Below are positions 37,161 through 46,353 of a stretch of 64,000 nt of DNA, one piece after another (position 1 is the stretch's first letter; each line of letters starts with the position of its first letter). A model generated the notes under the pieces. It did no database searches. It was not told where the DNA came from and worked only from the letters and a program-made list of their open reading frames with translations. The stretch covers positions 62,001 through 126,000 of the forward strand of contig JANQPN010000006.1 of NCBI GenBank assembly GCA_028289455.1, read 5' to 3'. The translations under genes and the position numbers were made by a program. Origin of the DNA: Wenzhouxiangellaceae bacterium (GTDB lineage Bacteria; Pseudomonadota; Gammaproteobacteria; Xanthomonadales; Wenzhouxiangellaceae).

Positions 37161-38936
37161 ATGAAGCCCACAGATACCAGTAACCCGGATTATTATCACA
37201 AAGTAGTGGACTGCCAATGGGCCTGTCCGGCGCATACCAACGTTCCAGAATATATTCGTTTAATTGCCAATGGGCAGTTTTCCGATGCCTACATGTTGAA
37301 CCGCAAGTCAAATGTGTTTCCGGCAATATTAGGCCGCGTATGTGACCGCCCGTGCGAACCGGCATGCCGACGACGGCGGGTGGATGAAAAGCCGGTGGCG
37401 ATCTGCAGGTTAAAGCGGGTGGCTGCTGATCACCGTGATGATATTACCGATCGGTTACCGGTTGCGCCGGAACAGAAAAACGGTAAGAAAATTGCCTGTA
37501 TCGGTGCCGGTTGTGCTTCGCTGACGGTTGCCAATGATCTTGCACCATTGGGTTATGAAGTGGTGATTTATGAAGCGCTGGATAAAAGCGGCGGATTGAT
37601 GCGCACCAATATTCCGGCGTTCAGGCTGCCCGCTGAAGTGCTGGATGAGGAGATCAATTACATCCTTGATATGGGAATCGATCTGCGCCTTAACAGCCCG
37701 GTCAACAGCATGCAGGAGTTACTGGATGAAGGCTATGACGCAGTTTTCGTCGGCAGCGGAGCGCCCAAGGGCAAGGAGCTGAATCTGCCGGGACGTGAAG
37801 ATACCGACCGGATTCATATCGGCATCGAATGGCTGGAGTCGGTGGCTTTTGAGCACATAGACAGCATTGGTGAGAAGGTTTTGATTATTGGTGTGGGTAA
37901 CACCGCAATGGATTGCTGCCGAACATCATTAAGACTGGGGGGCAAAGATGTCAAGGTGATGGCACGCAAACCAAGAGGCTTCTTCAAAGCATCGGACTGG
38001 GAACTGGAGGATGCTGAAGAAGAGCATGTCGAAATCGTTATCAATCACTCGCCTAAAGAATTTGTAATTGAAGACGGTAAGCTGGTGGGCATGCTGTTTG
38101 ATGAAATGGAATACGATATCAATGACCAGGGTCGCATCACCGACTCCAGGGTTATCGGCGAGAAATTCTTTCCCTGCGATGATGTGATTCTGGCAATTGG
38201 ACAGGAAAATGCCTTTCCGTGGATCGAGCGCGATCTGGGCATAGAGTTTGATCAATGGGATGTGCCGGTGGTGGATGCGGCCACTTTTCAATCCACCCGT
38301 GAGGGCGTATTTTTCGGTGGTGACTCGGCTTTTGGTCCGAAGAATATTATCTGGGCGGTGGAGCATGGACATCAGGCATCCATATCCATTCACAACCATT
38401 GCCAGGGTCAAGCACTCACCGAGCGGTTGCCGCGCAGCATGAACCTCAACAGCACCAAAATGGGCATCCATGAATGGAGCTACAGCAACGACTATAATCC
38501 GGCCGGCCGGCGCCAGATGCAGCATGTGGACCTCAGCGAGCGGTTCAAGAAGATCAATATCGAAGTTGAGCTGGGCTTTAGTCTGGAGCAGGTGGTAACG
38601 GAAGTTGAGCGTTGCATGAATTGTGATGTGCAGACGGTATTCTTCGATAAATTATGCATCGAGTGCGATGCCTGTATTGATATATGTCCGGTAGATTGTC
38701 TGACGATTACCCATAGCGGTTCCGAAGAGGAGCTGCGGCAGCGGTTGAGTGCGCCGGCGGAAAATCCTGAGCAGGATTTATTTGTTTCCGGTGATCTGCC
38801 GCAAACCGGCAGGGTAATGATCAAAGATGAAGATGTCTGTGTGCACTGTGGATTATGCGCCGAGCGTTGTCCAACCGGTGCCTGGGATATGCAGCAGTTC
38901 AAGATCAATATTCCCTATGCCAAGGATCATCAATGA
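37161..38936 (+). CDS. GltD-like FAD/NAD(P)H oxidoreductase with two C-terminal [4Fe-4S] ferredoxin motifs
   Basis: A 591-residue protein. The N-terminus has the Cys-rich DPYF-like fer4 region (CQWACPAHTNVPEYI, GRVCDRPCEPACRR). An FAD site GAGCASLTVANDLAPLG lies at about 113-135 and an NAD(P) site GVGNTAMDC at about 240-250. At the C-terminus lie CIECDACIDICPVDC and CVHCGLCAERCPTG, two [4Fe-4S] clusters. It would pass electrons between NAD(P)H and the ferredoxin-type partner subunits encoded next. Its stop overlaps the start of the alpha subunit by four bases. Confidence 0.9.
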   Translation: MKPTDTSNPDYYHKVVDCQWACPAHTNVPEYIRLIANGQFSDAYMLNRKSNVFPAILGRVCDRPCEPACRRRRVDEKPVAICRLKRVAADHRDDITDRLPVAPEQKNGKKIACIGAGCASLTVANDLAPLGYEVVIYEALDKSGGLMRTNIPAFRLPAEVLDEEINYILDMGIDLRLNSPVNSMQELLDEGYDAVFVGSGAPKGKELNLPGREDTDRIHIGIEWLESVAFEHIDSIGEKVLIIGVGNTAMDCCRTSLRLGGKDVKVMARKPRGFFKASDWELEDAEEEHVEIVINHSPKEFVIEDGKLVGMLFDEMEYDINDQGRITDSRVIGEKFFPCDDVILAIGQENAFPWIERDLGIEFDQWDVPVVDAATFQSTREGVFFGGDSAFGPKNIIWAVEHGHQASISIHNHCQGQALTERLPRSMNLNSTKMGIHEWSYSNDYNPAGRRQMQHVDLSERFKKINIEVELGFSLEQVVTEVERCMNCDVQTVFFDKLCIECDACIDICPVDCLTITHSGSEEELRQRLSAPAENPEQDLFVSGDLPQTGRVMIKDEDVCVHCGLCAERCPTGAWDMQQFKINIPYAKDHQ

Positions 38937-40750
38937 GTTCGCCGGTTATGCAGCGGGTAAACGATTTCGTTATAAAACTGGCCAACGTCAACGGCACCGG
39001 CTCTGCCAGTGCCAACGGGTTGCTCAGCAAGACCATCTTTCGGATGGGTGTACCGATTTCAGCCAAGAATTTTTTTCCATCCAATATCCAGGGTCTGCCG
39101 ACATGGTATGAGGTGCGGATCAGTAAAGACGGTTATCAGTCGCGCTCCGGCCGGGTGGATGTGATGGTCGCCATGAATGCAGAAACCTATGCCGATGATG
39201 TGGCAGAGGTCAGCCCCGGCGGATTTTTACTGTATGACGCTTCCTGGCCGCTGGACAAACAACTGCTGCGCGATGACGTGACGTTTCTGGGTATTCCGCT
39301 GGCTAAAAGTTGTGCTGAGGAATTTGATAGTGCTCGGGTACGTATTCTGATGAAGAATGTCATGTATGTGGGCGCTCTGGTGGCACTGCTCGATCTGGAT
39401 ATCTCAGTAGTGGAAAAGCTGCTGGAAGAACAGTTCGCCACCAAGCCCAAACTGGTGCCTTTGAATATGCGCGCAGTCAAAATGGGCTATGACTATGCAG
39501 TAGAACATTTTGACTATCCACTGCCGGTTCGGGTAGCCCCTATGAAGGCCACTGAAAATCATATCATGATGGATGGCAATACCGCTGCAGGACTGGGTTG
39601 TGTGTATGCCGGGGCCACGGTTGGCGCCTGGTACCCGATTACCCCCTCTACATCGCTGATGGATGCTTTTGACGGATTTTGTCAGCGCTTCAGAAAAGAT
39701 CCTGAAACCGGTGAGAAGCGTTATTGTGTTATCCAGGCTGAAGATGAACTGTCCGCCATCGGTATGGTGATCGGTGCAAGCTGGAATGGCGCGCGGGCGT
39801 TTACGCCAACCAGTGGACCGGGGATATCGTTGATGAGTGAATTCATCGGCTTTGCCTATTTCACTGAGGTACCCGCGGTACTGTTTGACGTTCAGCGGGT
39901 GGGGCCGTCAACCGGGATGCCCACCAGAACCCAGCAAGGTGATGTGATGATGTGTGCCTATGCATCGCATGGAGATACCAAGCATGTCTGCCTGTATCCG
40001 GCTGATCCCTCAGAGTGCTTTTACCTAGCTGTCGAGGCTTTTGATCTTGCCGAACAGCTGCAGACACCAGTGTTTGTATTATCCGATCTGGATATCGGTA
40101 TGAATGAATGGCGGTGCCCTGAACTGCAGTGGGATGACGGTTACCAGCCGAATCGCGGTAAGCTGCTGGATGCTGCAGCACTGGAAAAGATCGAAAAATT
40201 TTACCGGTATCTGGATACGGATGGTGATGGAATTTGTGCTCGCAGTGTGCCTGGTGTACATCCCAAGGGCGCATTTTTCACCCGTGGTTCAGGACACAAC
40301 AAATATGGTGGATACACCGAAGACCCAGATGAATATCAGGAGGTGCTGGATCGTCTGGCGCGAAAGTTCCAAACGGCTGCAGCATTGGTGCCCGAGCCGG
40401 TTATCAGGCAGCAAAGCGGTATTACTGATGCGGTCATCTGCTATGGCAGCAGCGACTGTGCCGTGCAGGAAGCCCTCGACCGGTTGCAGGATAGCGGCAT
40501 TCAATTGAATTATATGCGGATCAGAGCATTTCCATTCGGTGATGAAGTTAAAGCGTTTCTGAAGTCTCACCAACGCATTTTTGTGGTGGAACAAAACCGC
40601 GACGCGCAAATGGTGTCATTGCTGACTTTGGAAACCGATGTAGACAGGGAAAAGCTGATTTCACTGCTGCATTACGGTGGTTTTCCCATTTATGCAGATT
40701 TTATAGTCAATCAGGTTTCTGAATATTTAGGGGAGCGGAGCAGCGTATGA
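38933..40750 (+). CDS. 2-oxoacid:acceptor oxidoreductase, fused gamma/alpha subunit
   Basis: A 605-residue protein. Residues 1-190 are the gamma-type domain (NVNGTGSASANGLLSKTIFRMG), and 215-600 the alpha domain (GNTAAGLGCVYAGATVGAWYPITPSTSLMD, then an ...QAEDELSAIGMVIGASWNGARAFTPTSGPG). This is the pyrimidine-binding half of KorA/PorA-type enzymes. ATG 38933 is chosen since it overlaps the previous stop (ATGA); the longer frame reaches further upstream but runs inside the previous gene. With the beta subunit it decarboxylates a 2-oxoacid to acyl-CoA; the substrate could be 2-oxoglutarate, pyruvate or branched 2-oxoacids. Confidence 0.9.
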   Translation: MSSPVMQRVNDFVIKLANVNGTGSASANGLLSKTIFRMGVPISAKNFFPSNIQGLPTWYEVRISKDGYQSRSGRVDVMVAMNAETYADDVAEVSPGGFLLYDASWPLDKQLLRDDVTFLGIPLAKSCAEEFDSARVRILMKNVMYVGALVALLDLDISVVEKLLEEQFATKPKLVPLNMRAVKMGYDYAVEHFDYPLPVRVAPMKATENHIMMDGNTAAGLGCVYAGATVGAWYPITPSTSLMDAFDGFCQRFRKDPETGEKRYCVIQAEDELSAIGMVIGASWNGARAFTPTSGPGISLMSEFIGFAYFTEVPAVLFDVQRVGPSTGMPTRTQQGDVMMCAYASHGDTKHVCLYPADPSECFYLAVEAFDLAEQLQTPVFVLSDLDIGMNEWRCPELQWDDGYQPNRGKLLDAAALEKIEKFYRYLDTDGDGICARSVPGVHPKGAFFTRGSGHNKYGGYTEDPDEYQEVLDRLARKFQTAAALVPEPVIRQQSGITDAVICYGSSDCAVQEALDRLQDSGIQLNYMRIRAFPFGDEVKAFLKSHQRIFVVEQNRDAQMVSLLTLETDVDREKLISLLHYGGFPIYADFIVNQVSEYLGERSSV

Positions 40751-41802
40751 GTTATATCACTAAACCGGTAGCCCGGCATCCGGGGCAGCGCAAGAACAGC
40801 CTTGGACTGACTGCCCGTGATTATGAAGGCGGTATGTCCACGTTATGTGCCGGCTGCGGGCACGATTCGATTACAGCTGCGCTGGTGCAGGCGTTTTTTG
40901 AGCTGGAGGTGCAGCCGCATCGGGTGGCCAAATTAAGCGGCATCGGTTGCTCATCCAAAACTCCGGCGTATTTCTTAAGTGCTTCGCATGGTCTGAATTC
41001 AGTACATGGGCGAATGCCATCAATTGCCACCGGTGCCAATGCTGCCTGCAGCGATTTGACCTATGTCGGTGTTTCCGGAGATGGTGATTCTCTGTCTATC
41101 GGGCTGGGCCAGTTTGCACATGCACTGCGCCGGAATTTGAATATGCTGTACATTATTGAAAACAATGGTGTTTACGGATTAACCAAAGGCCAGTTTTCCG
41201 CTTCAGCCGATGTCGGTTCCAAATCCAAGCGCGGGATACCCAATCAATTCGAGCCAATTGATCCGGTATTAACGGCGATTGCTCTGGGCGGTTCTTTTGT
41301 TGCACGCTCGTTCTCCGGTGATAAACACCAGCTGGTTCCGCTGATCAAAGCCGGTATGGCGCATAAAGGGTTTGCCTTGCTGGACGTCATTTCCCCATGT
41401 GTAACCTTTAACGACCATGACGGGTCAACCAAAAGCTATAAATACACCCGGGATAATTTTGCTGAAGTAAATAAAGCGGATTTTGTTCCACATGCTCAGG
41501 AAATTACTGTCAAATATGACCAGGGATCGCTGCAGCCGGTCACACTGCATGACGGCAGCCGGGTTTTTCTTCGCAAAGTAACCGAGGAATATGACCCCAC
41601 TGACCGCAGCAGTGCTTCTGCCTATATTCAAAGGCACCAGCAAAAAGGTGAAGTGGTTACCGGGTTGCTGTATATGAACAGCGATGCACCGGATATGCAT
41701 GCAACCAATAACACGGTATCTCAGGCGCTTAGAGACCATGAATATTCGGATTTATGCCCCGGACCGGATGCACTGAAAGCCCTTCAGCAGGGTTATCGAT
41801 AA
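40747..41802 (+). CDS. 2-oxoacid:acceptor oxidoreductase, beta (thiamine diphosphate) subunit
   Basis: A 351-residue protein. CAGCGHDSITAAL at 35-47 gives the beta-subunit cysteine signature, and GDGDSLSIGLGQFAHALRRN with ENNGVYGLTKGQ is the thiamine-diphosphate/Mg site. The start overlaps the alpha-subunit stop by four bases. It lacks the extra ferredoxin cysteines of archaeal enzymes; those are on the GltD-like subunit. Together the three genes encode an NAD(P)-linked 2-oxoacid oxidoreductase. Confidence 0.92.
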   Translation: MSYITKPVARHPGQRKNSLGLTARDYEGGMSTLCAGCGHDSITAALVQAFFELEVQPHRVAKLSGIGCSSKTPAYFLSASHGLNSVHGRMPSIATGANAACSDLTYVGVSGDGDSLSIGLGQFAHALRRNLNMLYIIENNGVYGLTKGQFSASADVGSKSKRGIPNQFEPIDPVLTAIALGGSFVARSFSGDKHQLVPLIKAGMAHKGFALLDVISPCVTFNDHDGSTKSYKYTRDNFAEVNKADFVPHAQEITVKYDQGSLQPVTLHDGSRVFLRKVTEEYDPTDRSSASAYIQRHQQKGEVVTGLLYMNSDAPDMHATNNTVSQALRDHEYSDLCPGPDALKALQQGYR

Positions 41803-42109
41803 GCCGGCAAGATTGTAATTATCGGTATCAGGAGATTCTGGGCTGGCTGCAGGATGCAGTATTTCTGTTATTTGAAAATCATAACTTCACCTGTCTGATC
41901 AAAGTCGTCACTCTCAAGTACTTCGCTGGCTTTCCAAGCTGCGCTTAATCGAATGCGATTTTGACGCGGATCCTGATTTATCAACTTGATGAGTTATCCA
42001 CGAATTAATTAATACGAATTGTGCTGTAGTTTGTGCTACACTGATTATGTAAATGTTTACGGATAAATATTTGCCTCGATAAACCACTAACAGACAGGTA
42101 TGGATCCAA
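41803..42109. other. Spacer upstream of a secreted protein
   Basis: About 307 bases. TTGTGCT occurs twice 12 bases apart near 42017-42036, followed by TACACT, a possible promoter. No ORF recognised. Confidence 0.35.
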
Positions 42110-43165
42110 ATGATAGTTTCCTTAAGATACGCAGCATTCGCTGTATTACTCAGCATGGCCTGTTGCTGGTCTGCCAACGCTCAAAACAGCTTTACTATTC
42201 AACCGGGACATAGCGGCACCTGGTTCAACGCCAATCAATCCGGCCATGGCCTGTTTATTCAGGTAGTGGAAGGCGGTCTGGTGGTGGTGTGCTGGTTTGT
42301 GTTTGATCTGGACGGCAACCGGGCCTGGCTTTGCGGCAACGGTCAGATAGACGGGAATCAGGTACTGCTGAATATGAATATTGTTGAGGGTGGAGCTTTT
42401 CCGCCGCTGTTCGACGCAAGCCTGATCAACCGTATTCCATGGGGGACGTTGCTGTTGATTTTTACTGACTGCGACAATGTGTCGCTGGAGTGGATGACCG
42501 ATCAGCCGAGGTTCAGTCCGGGCACTCTGGATATGCAAAGGTTAACGGGTATTGATGGATTAGCCTGTGAGCCACCACCCATGATTGAAGGGTTGGTTAT
42601 ACCCCGTGCGGCCGGGCCGGTTTCAATTGATGGAAATTTCCAGGCTGGAGAATGGGACCAGGCTGCTACACAGACGCTTTTCATCAGAAACGATTTCCAG
42701 GTAACGCTTTATTACCAGGCCGATGATGAGTTTGTGTATTTTGCTTTTGAAGATGTCGGCGGGCCCAACGACATCAACCTGGTGGACATGGTAATGGGCG
42801 ATACTTTATTCCCGGAAATATTTATCGATACCAATCCGCCCGGCGATGACACGTTCGATAACGATAATCATTGGTTTCATGCCTCGTTTCAGGATTGTTA
42901 CCAGCGGGGTTTTTTCAATAATGCCATTGGCTGTAATTTCTTTTTGGCCGGATGGGCTGCTAATAATTTCCCGTTGATAAGTCCGGGAATTACTGAAATA
43001 CGGATTTCTTATGACCGGTTGAATATTGTCCCCGGGGAAACCCCGGCGATTGGGGTGATGGCGACCATGACGAGTGCCTTGCTGGGTACAGTTGTCTACC
43101 ATAACTGGCCTGCAGACAGCGATGAAAGCAGCCCTGCAACATGGCAGACGATGATATTGCCGTAA
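42110..43165 (+). CDS. Secreted protein with GTWFN..QSGHG domain and C-terminal sugar-binding-like domain
   Basis: A 351-residue protein with a signal peptide (cut after ANAQ). Residues 30-145 hold the SGTWFNANQSGHGLFIQV, FDLDGNRAWLCG.G and WGTLLLIFTDC patterns, a module common in secreted proteins of Xanthomonadales-like bacteria and of unknown function. Residues 165-350 resemble a CBM9-like (DOMON/CBM_9) beta-sandwich: SIDGNFQAGEWDQA, VTLYYQADDEFVYFAFED, ending in a P..PATWQTM strand. May bind carbohydrate or haem; not shown. It faces the SnoaL-like gene across a double hairpin. Confidence 0.7.
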   Translation: MIVSLRYAAFAVLLSMACCWSANAQNSFTIQPGHSGTWFNANQSGHGLFIQVVEGGLVVVCWFVFDLDGNRAWLCGNGQIDGNQVLLNMNIVEGGAFPPLFDASLINRIPWGTLLLIFTDCDNVSLEWMTDQPRFSPGTLDMQRLTGIDGLACEPPPMIEGLVIPRAAGPVSIDGNFQAGEWDQAATQTLFIRNDFQVTLYYQADDEFVYFAFEDVGGPNDINLVDMVMGDTLFPEIFIDTNPPGDDTFDNDNHWFHASFQDCYQRGFFNNAIGCNFFLAGWAANNFPLISPGITEIRISYDRLNIVPGETPAIGVMATMTSALLGTVVYHNWPADSDESSPATWQTMILP

Positions 43166-43179
43166 TCCTGGTAGAAACA

Positions 43180-43241
43180 TCTGCCGGTCAGAAGACCGGC
43201 AGAATGGACATCACTGGTTTTGTGCCGGGCTTGTCCGGCAC
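43180..43241. terminator. Two hairpins between converging genes
   Basis: First a 10-base stem TCTGCCGGTC / GACCGGCAGA (43180-43203), then GTGCCGG / CCGGCAC (43222-43241) followed by TTT. They lie between two converging genes and probably form a bidirectional terminator. Confidence 0.7.
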
Positions 43242-43261
43242 TTTGGGGCAGGGCAGATGGG

Positions 43262-43792
43262 CTAATCAAACACTATAGGCTTGCCTTTACTGAAATCATT
43301 ACTGTTTACTTTGTCTCCCTTGACAGTGTCATGATCCCAGTCCTGCGTGATCAGCCATTGTCCGTCAAGCTTTTCAACAACAATATGAAACTGGCCATAA
43401 AACGTGCTCTGCTGTTCTTCAGTGACTGAATGAATTCTGAAGTAACCCACTTCATAAGAGGTATCGGTATCGGTGTGCCGATGTTCGAACCAGAAATCCA
43501 GTTCAATCTGCGTGCCGGCCGCCTTACGCGCAGCAAACCGTTCGAGATTCTGCTGTTTGAAAGCGCCCCGGGTATCAATCCCGGCCGGGGTTACCCGCAA
43601 TACCTGATCGGCATAAAGTGCATTAAATGCTTCACCATCCATGTTTTCATATGCGGCAACAAAGGGCTTCCAAAGCTGCTGATCAATTTCCCGCTGCAGT
43701 TGTTCAGGCGTAGTGGCAATGCCTGTTTGTGCATATAGCAGTAAAACCAGCGTACAGAGAGTTAATTGAATCGGTGGTAAAGAAAGTTGCAT
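43262..43792 (-). CDS. Secreted SnoaL/NTF2-like fold protein
   Basis: A 176-residue protein with a signal peptide (cut near GIAT, residue 27). Residues 30-165 match the NTF2-like cone: an N-terminal helix (W.PF..AY..MD..AF..LY..D), then antiparallel strands ending TFYGQFHIVVEKLDGQWLI. The family includes SnoaL cyclases and DUF4440 proteins. A specific role cannot be called. It converges on the preceding secreted protein. Confidence 0.75.
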   Translation of the reverse strand: MQLSLPPIQLTLCTLVLLLYAQTGIATTPEQLQREIDQQLWKPFVAAYENMDGEAFNALYADQVLRVTPAGIDTRGAFKQQNLERFAARKAAGTQIELDFWFEHRHTDTDTSYEVGYFRIHSVTEEQQSTFYGQFHIVVEKLDGQWLITQDWDHDTVKGDKVNSNDFSKGKPIVFD

Positions 43793-43847
43793 ATGCTTGC
43801 CTGTAGCAGGTGCAGACTCAAGTGAAGAGCCTGAAGTTACACATCAG

Positions 43848-45296
43848 TTAATCCGGATTATCGGTCAGTTGCCTGTGGACCAGTTCCGCAAGCTTTGACA
43901 GTCCTGCATCAATGTTATCACTCCACGGATGCCCATAGCTTAGCCGGATATGGTTTTTGTAGCGTCTGCCGGCAGAAAATACCGTGCCCGGCAGAATGCT
44001 GATGTCTTGCTCGATTGCCTGTTGGAACAGCAGTACTGAGTCGACTTTGCGGGGTAGTTGCAACCACAATACAGAACCGCCACCCGGCTGGGATATGCCG
44101 GTCTGTTTGGGGAAATAGCGTGATATGGCAGCTGACATTCTTTGCGCATTGTATTTTAATACCGGCAGCAGGCGCTTCAGGTGCCGATCGTAGTCACCTG
44201 ATGCCAGAAAATCAGTCAGCGTCATTTGCTGCAACAGGCCGGATGAACAGGATATCGAGCGCTTTAATTTATGTGCGGTCCGAAAGGCGCTACCGGCCAG
44301 CAGCCAGCCGATCCGGTAGCCTGGAGCGACAGTTTTGGAAAATGACGAACAGGTCAATACCAGGCCTTTGCGCGAATAGTACTGGGCCGGATGCGGGCGT
44401 GGCCCGGCATAGATCAGATCACCGTAGACATCATCCTCAATCAGCGGGACTGAATAGCTTTCCAGCAGCTCGACCATTGCCTGACGGTGTTGATTGGAAG
44501 AGACACAGCCCAGCGGATTGCTCAGTGAGGAGGAGAACATGCAGGCTGCTACCTGGTGGCGCCGCAGTGCTTTATCCAAAGCCTCCAGCGACACACCAGA
44601 TACCGGGCAGGTTTCCAGTTCCAGCGCTAACATGCCCAGGCTTTCGATCAACTCCAGCAGACCATGATAGGCAGGGCTTTCCACGGCAATTACATCGCCT
44701 TCGGATGCGACTGATTTAAGCGCCAGTGCCAGTGCTTCCTGAGCGCCGTTGGTAATCAGGATTTCATCCGGATTAACCGACAGGCCGTGGTTGAGATACC
44801 GGTAAGACAGTTGACGGCGCAGGCCCAGGTCACCAATGGTATGTGCATACCCCAGGGTGCGCTCTTCAGCACGCGCCATCACCCGCTTCATGGTTCGATT
44901 CAATGTTTTAGTGGCCGGTAGTGCCATGCAGGGGTTGGCAATGCCAAACGGCAGAACCCCGGGGCTATGGATAGCATCGTAGATTCGTTCGATCAGGTTC
45001 CGGCAACGAACTTCCACCGGCCTGCAGGTCCGGCAGCCGATACTGACCAGCGGATTATTCTGTTTGTCCTGGATGAAATAACCGGATTTTTCTCTGGCGA
45101 CAATCTGTCCCTGTCGTTCCAGCTCCAGATAGGCCTGGCGAACGGTCGGAATACTGACAGTCAGCTCACTGCTTAAATGCCGTAGAGAAGGCAGTTTATC
45201 GCCCGGGCTCAGAGCGCCGCTGCCAATCTGCTGGCAGATTAGATCTATAACCTGTTGATACAGGAATTCTCCAGATTGTTTATGCACGCTGAACAT
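43848..45296 (-). CDS. MocR-type regulator (GntR winged helix fused to aminotransferase fold)
   Basis: A 482-residue protein. Residues 8-75 are a GntR helix-turn-helix (LYQQVIDLICQQIGSGALSPGDKLPSLRHLSSELTVSIPTVRQAYLELERQG). Residues 110-480 are a class I/II aminotransferase-like domain with SSFSKTVAPGYRIGW, whose Lys would bind PLP. MocR/PdxR proteins control B6, GABA and amino-acid transport genes using PLP as effector or sensor. It is divergent from the EamA transporter, the common arrangement, and the space between has an inverted repeat. Confidence 0.93.
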   Translation of the reverse strand: MFSVHKQSGEFLYQQVIDLICQQIGSGALSPGDKLPSLRHLSSELTVSIPTVRQAYLELERQGQIVAREKSGYFIQDKQNNPLVSIGCRTCRPVEVRCRNLIERIYDAIHSPGVLPFGIANPCMALPATKTLNRTMKRVMARAEERTLGYAHTIGDLGLRRQLSYRYLNHGLSVNPDEILITNGAQEALALALKSVASEGDVIAVESPAYHGLLELIESLGMLALELETCPVSGVSLEALDKALRRHQVAACMFSSSLSNPLGCVSSNQHRQAMVELLESYSVPLIEDDVYGDLIYAGPRPHPAQYYSRKGLVLTCSSFSKTVAPGYRIGWLLAGSAFRTAHKLKRSISCSSGLLQQMTLTDFLASGDYDRHLKRLLPVLKYNAQRMSAAISRYFPKQTGISQPGGGSVLWLQLPRKVDSVLLFQQAIEQDISILPGTVFSAGRRYKNHIRLSYGHPWSDNIDAGLSKLAELVHRQLTDNPD

Positions 45297-45327
45297 GGGT
45301 GATCTGTATAGGTTGCATTATTAAAAT

Positions 45328-45346
45328 ACTGTATCTGTTATACAGT
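45328..45346. promoter_or_regulatory. Inverted repeat, probable MocR operator
   Basis: ACTGTAT and ATACAGT, 7-base arms, are separated by five bases between the mocR start and the EamA start. CTGTATA also occurs at 45304-45310. These may form the binding sites of the MocR regulator; not proven. Confidence 0.5.
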
Positions 45347-45405
45347 CAGAACTAGCGTATAGTCAAGCTATGGAATGCTGTAGAGCAATCTGACAGGAGC
45401 GGGTG

Positions 45406-46332
45406 ATGAGTAATACGATGTTGTATGTAATATCAGTGGTGGTATGGGGCTCCACCTGGCTGGCTATCAGTTATCAGCTTGGCAATGTCGAGTTGGAGGT
45501 ATCGCTGGTTTACCGATACGGCATTGCCACTGTACTGTTGTTCGGCTGGTGTTTGCTGCAGCGGTTGCCCATGCGCTTCGGGTTGTTTGCGCATATCCGG
45601 TTTATGCTGCTGGGGCTGTTGTTGTTCAGTCTGAATTACATCGGTACCTACTCAGCCCAGCTGTATATTACTTCGGCCCTTAATGCGGTGGCGTTTTCCA
45701 CCATGATGTGGATGAATGTACTGAATACCCGGCTGTTCTTCGGCACGAAGATAGAGCCCAAAGTATATCTTGGTGCTGCATTGGGAATGCTTGGAATTAT
45801 TGTATTGTTCTGGCCGGAAGTCAGTAGCATCAGCTGGTCGGACAGAACGCTGCTGGGCGTGGCTTTTTGCTTAAGTGGCGCATTGCTGGCCTCATTGGGC
45901 AATATGGTATCGCAAAGCGCTCAGCAGCAGGGATTGCCGGTATTGCAGTCGAATGCCTGGGGTATGTTTTACGGGACTTTGTTTACCGGGCTGATAGCCA
46001 TCAGGCAGGGGCATCCATTCGCTTTTGATACTTCAGCGGCATACGTGATATCACTGTTGTATCTGGCGGTTTTCGGTTCAATCGTCGCGTTCGGTACTTA
46101 CCTGAAGCTGCTGGGCCGGATAGGTGCGCATAAGGCAGGCTATGCGGTGGTGATGTTCCCTGTAGTGGCGCTGATTTTGTCGGTGCTGTTCGAAGACCTG
46201 CAGATCAGTATGAATATTATCGCCGGTGTACTGCTGGTGCTTTTCGGTAATGTTATTGTGCTGGGCGCAGGTCAGAGTAAGCCATGGTTGAGCAGCCTGT
46301 TGAAGAGGCTTAAGCTGCAGCGCGCAGCTTAA
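45406..46332 (+). CDS. EamA/DMT family transporter
   Basis: A 308-residue protein with about ten hydrophobic helices arranged in two EamA halves (VVWGSTWLAISYQ in the first helix, GAALGMLGIIVLF in the middle, KAGYAVVMFPVVALILS in the second half). The family exports or imports amino acids and other metabolites. ATG 45406 is preferred over the GTG at 45403, since CAGGAG (45393-45398) lies about seven bases before it. Divergent from the MocR gene that likely controls it. Confidence 0.9.
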   Translation: MSNTMLYVISVVVWGSTWLAISYQLGNVELEVSLVYRYGIATVLLFGWCLLQRLPMRFGLFAHIRFMLLGLLLFSLNYIGTYSAQLYITSALNAVAFSTMMWMNVLNTRLFFGTKIEPKVYLGAALGMLGIIVLFWPEVSSISWSDRTLLGVAFCLSGALLASLGNMVSQSAQQQGLPVLQSNAWGMFYGTLFTGLIAIRQGHPFAFDTSAAYVISLLYLAVFGSIVAFGTYLKLLGRIGAHKAGYAVVMFPVVALILSVLFEDLQISMNIIAGVLLVLFGNVIVLGAGQSKPWLSSLLKRLKLQRAA

Positions 46333-46334
46333 GC
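46308..46334. terminator. Hairpin over the end of the EamA gene
   Basis: An 11-base perfect stem GCTTAAGCTGC / GCAGCTTAAGC with five-base loop overlaps the TAA stop and lies between converging genes. No T run is obvious, but a bidirectional terminator is plausible. Confidence 0.6.
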
Positions 46335-46353
46335 GGTTGCCTGCGTTGGCGGT

